Positions 35,903 through 43,960 of a stretch of DNA of 64,000 bases are shown here, piece by piece. The notes beneath the pieces were generated by a model that was not told the origin of the DNA, made no database searches, and saw only the letters and a program-made list of their open reading frames with translations. The translations under genes and the position numbers were made by a program. How positions within the stretch are numbered: position 1 is the first letter of the stretch; the number at the start of each line of letters is the position of its first letter. The stretch spans positions 806,001-870,000 of the forward strand of contig CAVTAI010000001.1 in assembly GCA_963732655.1 (NCBI GenBank), given 5' to 3'. The stretch comes from CAVTWS01 sp963732655 (GTDB lineage Bacteria; Actinomycetota; Acidimicrobiia; Acidimicrobiales; SHLQ01).

Positions 35903-36346
35903 ATGACCCCCACCCTCATCGGTCGCATCCAGACCCGCATCTTCGTCACCTTGGTGATCGGCGGGCTCTGGACCCTCATCGTGTCCCCCGTGCTGCCCGG
36001 GACCGGCGGCGCCGACCTGTCCGACATCTACAAGATCACCTTCCGGGTGCTGATCGCCATGGCCGTGCTCGGTGTCGCTTGGGAGTGCCTGTACCACTGG
36101 CTCATGGGGTATCGGTGGGAAAAGGACTGGCCGTCGTTCCTCGGCTTCGTCACCGCCGTGAACGAAGGCATCGTGCTCTGGCTGGTCATCAAGGCCGATC
36201 TCGTGCCCGACGTGCCGTCGGAACTGCCGTTCCGGACCTTCATCGTCCACTTCGGCACCGCGTGGATCGTGGCCTGGTTGTGGCTCCAGGGGCCGATGAA
36301 GGTCGTGGATCCACGCTGGCGGTTCCGAGGGGGGCGGATCATCTGA
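35903..36346 (+). CDS. Small integral membrane protein
   Basis: 147 residues, MTPTLIGRIQTRIFVTLVIGGLWTLIVSPVLPG, with four likely membrane helices (the N-terminal one, VLIAMAVLGVAWECLYHWLMG, FLGFVTAVNEGIVLWLVI and FIVHFGTAWIVAWLWLQGP). No named family recognised. It lies between the FAD-protein and FHA-protein genes on the same strand and is probably cotranscribed. It could be the membrane anchor for one of them. Confidence 0.75.
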   Translation: MTPTLIGRIQTRIFVTLVIGGLWTLIVSPVLPGTGGADLSDIYKITFRVLIAMAVLGVAWECLYHWLMGYRWEKDWPSFLGFVTAVNEGIVLWLVIKADLVPDVPSELPFRTFIVHFGTAWIVAWLWLQGPMKVVDPRWRFRGGRII

Positions 36347-36383
36347 TGACCAACGAAGCAGGGCCGAATCGGGGGAAGATCGC

Positions 36384-37772
36384 GTGAGCATCCATGGTCG
36401 AACGTTGTGTGTGGTGCCCGGCAACCACATCGTGGTGCGCGCCGGCGACATCGTGCTCATGATCTTCGGCGAACCCGGTGGGTCGCTCGACCAGCTCGTC
36501 GCCACCGTCCACGAGCTGGCGCACGCGCCCGATCCTGGTCTCATGTTGTCGCGCCGGATGGCGGCGATCGTGACCCAGCACGAACCCGGGGCGTTGCCGC
36601 CGTTCTGCGCCGTGGCGCCGACATCGGCGGGCGCCGCGGTCGTGGCCCACGGCGCCGCCGAGATCATCGTCGAGACCGTGGACGGAGTTCAGGTCCTCGA
36701 TGGTCGCGCCTCGGCCACCCTGGTCGACCGGGTCTTCGCCGGCGAGCTGGGCATGATCGCCGGCCGACCCGCCGGCGAGACCCTGCCCCCCGTCGATCCG
36801 CGGTTCCAACTGCACGCGGGCGTCATCCATGCCGGCGGCGCCGTGCTCGTTCCCACCACCACGATGGTTCCCGGTACGGATATGGCTTCGGATGCCGTCG
36901 CCGAACCCGAGATGTCTGCGACGCCCGTCGTCGAACCGGCCGTCGAGCCGGTGGCCGAACCCATGGCCGAACCAGTGGTCGAGCCGGTGGTCGAGCCGGT
37001 GGCCGAACCAGTGGTCGAGCCGGTGGCCGAGCCCACGGCCGAACCGGTGATCGAGGCCGGCGCGAGCCTGGCTGCCCCGCCGCCCCCACCACCACCACCA
37101 CCACCGCCGGCGGCTCCGGCGACCGTTCCGGTCGACGCGATCGTGGCCGAACCGGAGCCGCCGATCCCAGACTCGGAGGCCCAGGGAGGCGCCTTCGTGT
37201 CGGTGAACCTGCTCGAGTTGGGGGGCGACGACGAGCCGCACGAGCCATTGCCCATCGCTGGCCAGGGCCATGACCACGAGCCCATGCCCGATGCGTCCGT
37301 CGCCCAGGTCGACGGTGTGCACTGCGTGCGCAACCACTTCAACAACCCCAACAGCAAGTACTGCTCGGTGTGCGGCATCTCGATGCTGCAGCAGACGCTT
37401 CGCCTCCAGAAGGGGCCGCGTCCGCCCCTCGGGGTGTTCGTGTACGACGACGGCGCCGCTTTCTCCGCTGATGCCGACTACGTCATCGGCCGTCAGCCCG
37501 ACTCCGACGAGCGGGTGGCCCGGGGCGAGGCGCGGCCGATGATCGTCACGGACCCGCAACGCTCGACCTCTCGGGTCCACGCCGAGATTCGACTCTCCGG
37601 CTGGGATGTCACCGTCGTCGATCGGGGATCGGCCAACGGAACCTGGGTGCTCCGCGCCGGCGCCTCCGAGTGGCAGCGACTGGCCGCCGGAACCCCGGCC
37701 GTCGTACCGACCGGAGCACGCGTTCGGGTCGGGCAACGTCATTTCGTGTTCGAATCACATCACGTCGTCTGA
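36384..37772 (+). CDS. FHA-domain protein with zinc-ribbon-like motif and Ala/Pro/Val/Glu repeat linker
   Basis: 462 residues. The N-terminal ~150 residues (VVPGNHIVVRAGDIVLMIFGEPGGS) form an unassigned domain. A linker of imperfect VEPVAEP-like repeats (about residues 170-225) and a run of eleven prolines follows. Next is a four-cysteine/histidine segment (HCVRNHFNNPNSKYCSVCGISM) that looks like a small zinc ribbon. The C-terminal FHA domain (DYVIGRQPDSD, STSRVHAEIRLSG, RGSANGTWV) is a phosphothreonine reader. FHA proteins are usual substrates or partners of PknB-type kinases, and one such kinase lies on each side of this cluster. GTG start at 36384. Confidence 0.88.
   Translation: MSIHGRTLCVVPGNHIVVRAGDIVLMIFGEPGGSLDQLVATVHELAHAPDPGLMLSRRMAAIVTQHEPGALPPFCAVAPTSAGAAVVAHGAAEIIVETVDGVQVLDGRASATLVDRVFAGELGMIAGRPAGETLPPVDPRFQLHAGVIHAGGAVLVPTTTMVPGTDMASDAVAEPEMSATPVVEPAVEPVAEPMAEPVVEPVVEPVAEPVVEPVAEPTAEPVIEAGASLAAPPPPPPPPPPPAAPATVPVDAIVAEPEPPIPDSEAQGGAFVSVNLLELGGDDEPHEPLPIAGQGHDHEPMPDASVAQVDGVHCVRNHFNNPNSKYCSVCGISMLQQTLRLQKGPRPPLGVFVYDDGAAFSADADYVIGRQPDSDERVARGEARPMIVTDPQRSTSRVHAEIRLSGWDVTVVDRGSANGTWVLRAGASEWQRLAAGTPAVVPTGARVRVGQRHFVFESHHVV
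36950..37060 (+). repeat. Imperfect short tandem repeats encoding VEPVAEP linker
   Basis: About eight near-identical 9-12-bp steps such as GTCGAGCCGGTGGCCGAACC encode alternating VEP and AEP. It is low-complexity coding repeat in the FHA protein linker. Confidence 0.75.
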
Positions 37773-37838
37773 GTCTCACATCGAGAGAGCTGTGCTGCCC
37801 GGCTATAGGCCGGCGGTTCTCACGCAGGAAGGGAAATC

Positions 37839-40040
37839 GTGGTCGGGCTGATCGTCGGCATGGAGGGTGTCAACGTCGACGAGTTCGTCATCCCGCGCAC
37901 CTTCATCGCCATCGCCATCATCATCGTGGTGGCGAGGCTCATGGGTGCACTGTTCAAGAAGCTCCGCCAACCCGCAGTCGTCGGCGAGATCGTGGGCGGG
38001 ATCCTCCTCGGACCGACCCTGCTCGGCCAGTTCGGCGACGCCGACGAGACGTTGTTCCCGCTGGAGATCCGACCGTTCCTGAAGGTGGTCGCCAATCTGG
38101 GCCTGATCATCTTCATGTTCATCGTCGGCCTCGAGCTCGACATGAAGTTGATCCGCGGCAAGGAGCGCCAGGCGGGCGTGATCTCGTTGTCGTCGATCGT
38201 GTTGCCGTTCGGGCTCGGGATCGCTCTGGCCGCATACCTGCACACCCGGTACGGCGAGGTCCTGCTGGAATCCGGCGAGATCAACACGCCTGGACTCCTC
38301 GAGTTCAGTCTGTTCATCGGGGCCTCGATGTCGGTCACCGCGTTCCCGGTGCTGGCTCGAATCCTCACCGACCGAGGCATGTACCGCACGACCATCGGCG
38401 CCCTCGTGCTGGCCTGCGCCGCCGTCGACGACATCTTGGCGTGGACCTTGCTGGCGATCGTGCTGGCCGTCGTCGAGACCGGCAAGCTCTCGACGGACTT
38501 CGTTCGGGTCATGGTCGAGTCGATCGTGTTCGTGGCCGTGATGTTCCTGGTCGTGCGCCCGTTGCTCGTCAAGCTCGCCGAGGCCTACAAGAAGGCGGGC
38601 AAGCTGACCCCGAATCTGATGGCCATCGTGCTCGTCGGGTTCCTGGCGTCCGCGTTCATCACCGCCGAGATCGGGATACATCACATCTTCGGCGCCTTCG
38701 TCTTCGGCGCTGTCATGCCTCGCGAGGGCACCCACGCACTGTTCCACGAGATCCTGGAACGGCTCGAGAACGTCAGCGTCCTCCTGCTCCTCCCTGTCTT
38801 CTTCGTGGCTACCGGTCTGAACGTGGAGTTCAAGGACTTTCGCGGATCTGATGTCGCGACGCTCGGCCTCATCCTGCTGACCGCGTGCGCCGGGAAATTC
38901 TTCGGCGCCACGTTCGGAGCGCGGATCCAGGGCATCTCGTTCCGCAAGGCCGCCGCCATCGGCACGTTGATGAACACCCGCGGCCTGACCGAGCTCATCA
39001 TCTTGAACATCGGTCGGGAGAAGGGGATCCTCAACGATCGCCTGTTCACGATGCTGGTGGTCATGGCCGTGTTCACCACGATCATCACCGAGCCCGTACT
39101 CCGCCTGTTCTACCCCGACCGCCTCCTACGAAAGGACGTCGCCGATGCTGAACGCGCCGCGCTCGGGATCGCCGACGCCTACCGGATCCTGATCCCCGTC
39201 ACCGACATCGCCCACACCGGTCCGCTCGTCGACGTGGCCTGCGACCTGATCGGCGACGAATCCCCGGCGGAGCTCGTGCTCTCCCGGTTCGCCTTTCAAT
39301 CCTCCGGAACCGAGCTCGGTTCGGGCTTCGGCAACCAGCTGGCCGAGGTCGCCGAGGCCATGGAGGCGCTGGCCGTGTTCCAGCAGCAGGCATCGGCGCG
39401 GGGCGTGCGAGCCAAGGTCGTCAACCAGTTCTCCTCCGACCCGACGCGGGATTGGATCGACCAGCTGGAGTCGCTCGACGTCGACGTCGTGCTGATCGAC
39501 GCCGCCACCGCGCCCGCCGGTTTCGTCGACGAGGTGCTGACGGCCGCCGAGTGCGACGTTCTCGTGGTCGAGGGTGCGCCGAACGGGGAACCGGCCTCGG
39601 TCTCAACTCCGGGTTCGATCACCCTCCTCGTGGGTGAGGGCCGGCATGGCAACGGGGCCCTCGAGGTAGCGGCGCGGGCGGCCCGTTCGCGTGCGGTGGC
39701 GGTCGGCGTGGCCGAACTGGACCCGGCCCGGGGTAGCCGTCGCACCGACTCCGCGGCGTCGTTGTTGGAGTCGGCCGGTGTCGTCGCCTCGACAGGTACC
39801 GCCGAGACATTGGACGGCCTCGTGATCGTCGCATCCGAGCGACGGGCCAAGGATCGTTCCGGCGGCCGCCACGGCGGTGCTGTCGACACCTTCGTCGGCT
39901 CGATCTCACGACGGGTGGTCGTCGTCCACGGCAAGGACGGGCTCGACCGGCCCACGCTCACGGACCTGTTCCCCGCACCCACACCAACGACGTCAGCGTC
40001 CAGCACACCCGCATCTACGCACCCGGAGGGCACCCCATGA
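37839..40040 (+). CDS. CPA2-family cation/proton antiporter with UspA-like C-terminal domain
   Basis: 733 residues. About 400 residues of membrane domain match KefB/NapA-type CPA2 antiporters: LRQPAVVGEIVGGILLGPTLLG, FMFIVGLELDMKLI, SMSVTAFPVLARIL, ACAAVDDILAWTLLA (the ion-binding DD), FGAFVFGAVMPR and MNTRGLTELIIL. The last ~290 residues form soluble domains (YRILIPVTD, VLVVEGAPNGE) like universal-stress-protein modules, probably nucleotide-binding and regulatory. GTG start with AGGAAGGG upstream. Exchanges Na+ or K+ for H+ across the cell membrane. Stop overlaps the next antiporter start by ATGA. Confidence 0.9.
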   Translation: MVGLIVGMEGVNVDEFVIPRTFIAIAIIIVVARLMGALFKKLRQPAVVGEIVGGILLGPTLLGQFGDADETLFPLEIRPFLKVVANLGLIIFMFIVGLELDMKLIRGKERQAGVISLSSIVLPFGLGIALAAYLHTRYGEVLLESGEINTPGLLEFSLFIGASMSVTAFPVLARILTDRGMYRTTIGALVLACAAVDDILAWTLLAIVLAVVETGKLSTDFVRVMVESIVFVAVMFLVVRPLLVKLAEAYKKAGKLTPNLMAIVLVGFLASAFITAEIGIHHIFGAFVFGAVMPREGTHALFHEILERLENVSVLLLLPVFFVATGLNVEFKDFRGSDVATLGLILLTACAGKFFGATFGARIQGISFRKAAAIGTLMNTRGLTELIILNIGREKGILNDRLFTMLVVMAVFTTIITEPVLRLFYPDRLLRKDVADAERAALGIADAYRILIPVTDIAHTGPLVDVACDLIGDESPAELVLSRFAFQSSGTELGSGFGNQLAEVAEAMEALAVFQQQASARGVRAKVVNQFSSDPTRDWIDQLESLDVDVVLIDAATAPAGFVDEVLTAAECDVLVVEGAPNGEPASVSTPGSITLLVGEGRHGNGALEVAARAARSRAVAVGVAELDPARGSRRTDSAASLLESAGVVASTGTAETLDGLVIVASERRAKDRSGGRHGGAVDTFVGSISRRVVVVHGKDGLDRPTLTDLFPAPTPTTSASSTPASTHPEGTP

Positions 40041-41479
40041 TCACCGATCTTCTCGCTCAAGCGGCAGACGCCCCACCCCAATACAGCACGGGCTTGCCGG
40101 CATCCTTTGTCGCCGGGTTCGTGCTACTCGACATCGCCATCATCCTCGTGGCGGCCCGACTCGTCGGGAAGCTCGCCACCAAGGTCGGTCAGCCGCGCGT
40201 CGTCGGCGAGATCATCGCCGGGATCCTGCTGGGCCCGTCGCTTCTCGGCGCCACCATCTTCCAGTGGGACAAGTCGCCCGAAGTTCTGCACTGCGACACC
40301 ACCCGGGCGTGGTTCTCGCCCGGCACCTCGGTCGACAAGCTCGCCACGTTCGTGCCGCGGCCCGAGAGCATCACCGAGTGCATCTTCCCGGGTCAGGCGC
40401 GGGGCGTGCTGTCGATCCTCGGCCAGCTCGCACTGCTGTTCTTCATGTTCCTCGTGGGCCTGGAGCTCAACTACGCCCTGTTGCGCGGCAAGGTGCGCGG
40501 CATCTTGACCGTAGCCATCGGCGTCGTGGCTATTCCCGTCGCACTGGGTTTCGCCCTACTGCCCGTGCTCCACGATGAGAAGTTCGCCGCGGTCAACGCC
40601 GACGGTGCGTTCAACGGGACGAAGGCCGGATTCGCCTTGTTCGTCGGCGCCATGCTCGCCGTCACCGCCTTTCCGGTCATGGCCCGCATTCTCCAGGAGA
40701 AAGGGCTCTCCTCGAGCACCATGGGAGCGATCGGCATCGCTGCGGCCGCCGTCGTCACCATCTTGATGTTCGTCCTGGTCGCCGTAGCGGACGGCGTGTC
40801 GAAAGACAAAGATGCCGGCGACCTGTCCAAGGTCTTCATCGGCACGATCATCTACTTGGCGATCATGGCCCTCGTCGTTCGACCGCTCCTGCAACGCACT
40901 CTGGGCGCCATGCACGCTCGCTCCGGTTTCACGGGGGAGATGTTCGCCGTCATCTTGATCGTGGCCTTCATCAGCGCCTACGCCGCCGACCGGATCGGCA
41001 TCAACGTCATCGTCGGTGGGTTCATGGCGGGCGCCATGATGCCCGCCCGTGAGCCCCTCTTCCGAGAGATGTCCAGCCGCCTGCAGGACGTCACCGCGAC
41101 GATTCTGCTGCCCATCTTCTTGGCCTTCAGCGGCCTGAACACCGACTTCACCAAGCTCGGCTGGGACTGGCTGCCGGGCCTGGCGCTGCTCCTCGTGGCC
41201 GCCGTCGTGGGCAAGTGGGCGGGCGGCGCGCTGGCGGCCCGGGCGGCTGGATTGTCGTGGGCCGAGGGCAACGTGCTGGGCATCTTGATGAACTGCCGAG
41301 GCCTGCTCGTGCTCGTCGTGGCACTGCTGGCCAAGCAGGGCGGTTTCATCACCGACCAGATGCAGGTCGGTGGTGTGCTCATCGCGCTCGTCACCACGGC
41401 CATGACCGGACCGTTGTTCGACAAGTACCTCCCGTCAGTCGGTGCGACGAAGGCCGAGGAGCTGCCGAGTACTGCGTGA
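40037..41479 (+). CDS. Second CPA2-family cation/proton antiporter
   Basis: 480 residues. The motifs repeat those of the upstream gene: VGQPRVVGEIIAGILLGPSLLG, FFMFLVGLELNYALL, AMLAVTAFPVMARIL, GGFMAGAMMPAR and MNCRGLLVLVVAL, but the ion-binding helix reads AIGIAAAAVVTILMFVLVAVADG, where the DD pair of the first protein is missing. There is no C-terminal soluble domain. The ATG overlaps the preceding stop (ATGA), so the two are translationally coupled and may form a heteromeric transporter. This one may be a non-catalytic or differently selective subunit. Confidence 0.88.
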   Translation: MITDLLAQAADAPPQYSTGLPASFVAGFVLLDIAIILVAARLVGKLATKVGQPRVVGEIIAGILLGPSLLGATIFQWDKSPEVLHCDTTRAWFSPGTSVDKLATFVPRPESITECIFPGQARGVLSILGQLALLFFMFLVGLELNYALLRGKVRGILTVAIGVVAIPVALGFALLPVLHDEKFAAVNADGAFNGTKAGFALFVGAMLAVTAFPVMARILQEKGLSSSTMGAIGIAAAAVVTILMFVLVAVADGVSKDKDAGDLSKVFIGTIIYLAIMALVVRPLLQRTLGAMHARSGFTGEMFAVILIVAFISAYAADRIGINVIVGGFMAGAMMPAREPLFREMSSRLQDVTATILLPIFLAFSGLNTDFTKLGWDWLPGLALLLVAAVVGKWAGGALAARAAGLSWAEGNVLGILMNCRGLLVLVVALLAKQGGFITDQMQVGGVLIALVTTAMTGPLFDKYLPSVGATKAEELPSTA

Positions 41480-42283
41480 TCAGGCGGCGGCGGCGAGTTG
41501 GTCGAGGAACTCGGCCACCTCGCCCGCCGTGCGCGGCCGGCGCGCCACATCGGTGTCGAGACACGCCGTGATCAGCGAGGCGTCGCCCGCGCTGAGCTTG
41601 TCCGAGATGACCGGCGGGGTCGACAAGACCTTGCGCAGGATGAGCAGGGGGTCGCCGGCGGGGAGCTCGCCGTACACGCCCTCGCCGGCCAGCGCCCGGT
41701 GCAACGTGACGCCGATCGACCAGATGTCCGATGCTCGGGAGGGCCGATCGCCGCGCAACATGCCCGGGTCCATGTACTCCACCGAGCCGATTCCGGCCAT
41801 GCCGGTGACGGTGATGCCAGGCTGGAGCACCTGAGCCAGCCCGAGGTCGGAGAGTTTGGCGCCCTCTTCGTGCAGCAGCACGTTGCCGGGCCGGATGTCA
41901 CGGTGGGCCACGCCGGCGTCGTGGAGCGCATGGGCGGCGCGGGCCACGTTCGACATGGCTCGCAACGCGACCTGGCGTGACACCGGCTCCGCCGGCTGCT
42001 CCAGCGACCCCATCGGGAAGTACTCGAGCGAGTAGTAGAAGATGTTGCCGTCCTGGCCGGCGTCGTACAAGGTCACCAGATGGGGTGAACGGACCGATGC
42101 GAAGAGTTTGAGCTCACGGGTCATCCGCCGGAAGGCATCGGGCCCGCCGTTCTCACCGAGAACCTTGACGGCGACGAACTCGGCGTCGATGGGCAAGCGG
42201 TCGGGGCGCTTGGCCACATAGAGCTGGCCATTGTTCCCGCCACTGAGCGGTCGCACGATCATGTAGTCGGCTACCCGTTCCAC
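41480..42283 (-). CDS. Short Ser/Thr protein kinase-like protein, kinase domain only
   Basis: 267 residues from the GTG at 42283 (MERVADYMIVRPLSGGNNGQLYVAKR). Kinase landmarks: LSGGNNGQLYVA (glycine loop), FVAVKVLG (Lys), HRDIRPGNVLL (catalytic loop, HRD with Pro-Gly-Asn), SDLGLAQV where DLG replaces DFG, and GSVEYMDPG replacing the APE region. No membrane segment is present, so it is soluble. It lies convergent to the antiporter pair, the stops nearly touching. With the kinase at 32286 it brackets the FHA protein and antiporters. Confidence 0.85.
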   Translation of the reverse strand: MERVADYMIVRPLSGGNNGQLYVAKRPDRLPIDAEFVAVKVLGENGGPDAFRRMTRELKLFASVRSPHLVTLYDAGQDGNIFYYSLEYFPMGSLEQPAEPVSRQVALRAMSNVARAAHALHDAGVAHRDIRPGNVLLHEEGAKLSDLGLAQVLQPGITVTGMAGIGSVEYMDPGMLRGDRPSRASDIWSIGVTLHRALAGEGVYGELPAGDPLLILRKVLSTPPVISDKLSAGDASLITACLDTDVARRPRTAGEVAEFLDQLAAAA

Positions 42284-42318
42284 GTACCCCGTCCTTTGTC
42301 GTCCCCACTGGAGCACCC

Positions 42319-43749
42319 CTACCGTACCGAATCGGAGCGGCTCCGTTCGACTGCGTTGACCGACGGGCCGGGAACCCGGCGGGTTCGACGGTCGCGATCG
42401 GCTCGGCGCAGGTCCCGCGACGAATCGGCCGACGCCGAGGGTGCGGCGCGACAGGCGAGAGATTCTTGTTCGAAGCGGGGGCGCCACGGAAGGCCGCTGG
42501 TCCCCTCGTCGCTCCGTACGGCGAGGATCTGGTGCACCGAGATCGAACCCCGTCGAAACGACAGCGCGGACCCGGCGAGGTAGAGACGCCACACCCGGGC
42601 TCGGCCTTCGCTGGACGCCGCCACCGCCGCGTCCCAATGGGCCTCGAGGTTCTGGGCCCAGTGGCGCAAGGTGAGGTCGTAGTGCTCCCGGATGGACTCC
42701 AGGTGGCGTACTTCGAGACCCGATCGTTCGACGGCGGACACCAGGTTCCCGATGTCGTGCAGCGCACCGTCCGGGAAGACGTACCGGTGCATGAACCCGC
42801 CGCGATCGAGCGCCGGCCGGTTCCGGCGCCGTCTCGATCCCTCGGTGCGAGAAGGCACCCGACCGATCTGGTGGTTCAGCACCCGTCCCCCCGGCCGGAC
42901 GAGCGTCTGGAGCCGACTCAGATAGGTCGCCATCTGTTCGGCGCCGACATGCTCGAACATGCCGACGGACGACACGGCATCGAACGGCGGGTCGGGAACA
43001 TCGCGGTAGTCCTGAACCCGGATGTCGACTCGATCAGCGAGCCCGGCCGCCGCCACCCGCTCCGTCGCCAGTGCCGCCTGCTCCTTAGACAACGTGATAC
43101 CGACGCCGCGGACGCCGAAGTGCTGTGCCGCGTGGAGCAGGAGCGAGCCCCAACCGCACCCCACGTCGAGGAGACGCTGGTCGGGCTGAAGGTCGAGCTT
43201 GCGACAGATCAGCTCCAGCTTGTTGGCCTGCGCCTGCTCGAGGCTGTCGGTGGCCGACTCGAACACGGCGCAGGAGTACACCATCGATGGGCCGAGCAGC
43301 AGCCGGTAGAAGTCGTTGCCGACGTCGTAGTGATGGCTCACGGCACGGGCGTCTCGCGCCCTCGTGTGGACTCCGAACCGTCCGCCCACATCGATCTCCT
43401 CGTTCGGCCACGGCAGTTGCCGGCGGATCGTGTCGAGGCCGACGGCTCGGGCGACGTCGGTCAGCTGGCGTGGCGTCAGGCGAAGTCCGTCCCGGCGGCG
43501 CCCGACGGCATCGAGAACCGCCCACAGGTCACCCTCGACATCCAGCGCCCCTGCCACATAGGCGCGGGCGAAGCCGAGCTCGCCCGGCGCGCGGACGAGA
43601 TGGGCCATCACGTCGTCAGATCTGACGACGATGGTCGCGACGGCCTTCGGCGTCGTCAGCTCCCGCCCGTCCGGCATGGCCACGGACACCGGTACCTGGC
43701 GTCCGAGCACCTGCTCGATGGTGCGAGCGATGATGGCGTATCTGTCCAC
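42319..43749 (-). CDS. Cyclopropane-fatty-acyl-phospholipid synthase-type methyltransferase
   Basis: 476 residues from the GTG at 43749 (MDRYAIIARTIEQVLG), with GGAGG ten bases upstream. The N-terminal SCP-like region (FARAYVAGALDVEGDLWAVLD) precedes the SAM-dependent methyltransferase core: SHHYDVGNDFYRLLLGPSMVYSCAVF, LLDVGCGWGSLLLHAA (SAM loop), GITLSKEQAALA, SSVGMFEHVG, FPDGALHDI and RHWAQNLEAHW. These are the hallmarks of CFA/mycolic-acid cyclopropane synthases, which methylate unsaturated acyl chains in membrane lipids. The C-terminal tail beyond about residue 420 is Arg/Ser-rich and not family-like. Lone gene. Confidence 0.88.
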   Translation of the reverse strand: MDRYAIIARTIEQVLGRQVPVSVAMPDGRELTTPKAVATIVVRSDDVMAHLVRAPGELGFARAYVAGALDVEGDLWAVLDAVGRRRDGLRLTPRQLTDVARAVGLDTIRRQLPWPNEEIDVGGRFGVHTRARDARAVSHHYDVGNDFYRLLLGPSMVYSCAVFESATDSLEQAQANKLELICRKLDLQPDQRLLDVGCGWGSLLLHAAQHFGVRGVGITLSKEQAALATERVAAAGLADRVDIRVQDYRDVPDPPFDAVSSVGMFEHVGAEQMATYLSRLQTLVRPGGRVLNHQIGRVPSRTEGSRRRRNRPALDRGGFMHRYVFPDGALHDIGNLVSAVERSGLEVRHLESIREHYDLTLRHWAQNLEAHWDAAVAASSEGRARVWRLYLAGSALSFRRGSISVHQILAVRSDEGTSGLPWRPRFEQESLACRAAPSASADSSRDLRRADRDRRTRRVPGPSVNAVERSRSDSVR

Positions 43750-43960
43750 GAGGTCCCGACCTCCTCGACGATGTCGGCGTTCTCGGCCCTCTCGTCTGTC
43801 GCTTGTCGTCTGTCGTATGCCTTTCGAATAACGCTGCCCGAGTTTCGCGCTCGACGGGGTCCCGCTCAATCGCGGTGACGGCGAGGCGCTCCGCCTCACT
43901 CAAGGCGCACCGCTATCGTGCCGATGAACAGGCATCTGGCGCGGGCCGGAGGTCCTTCCC

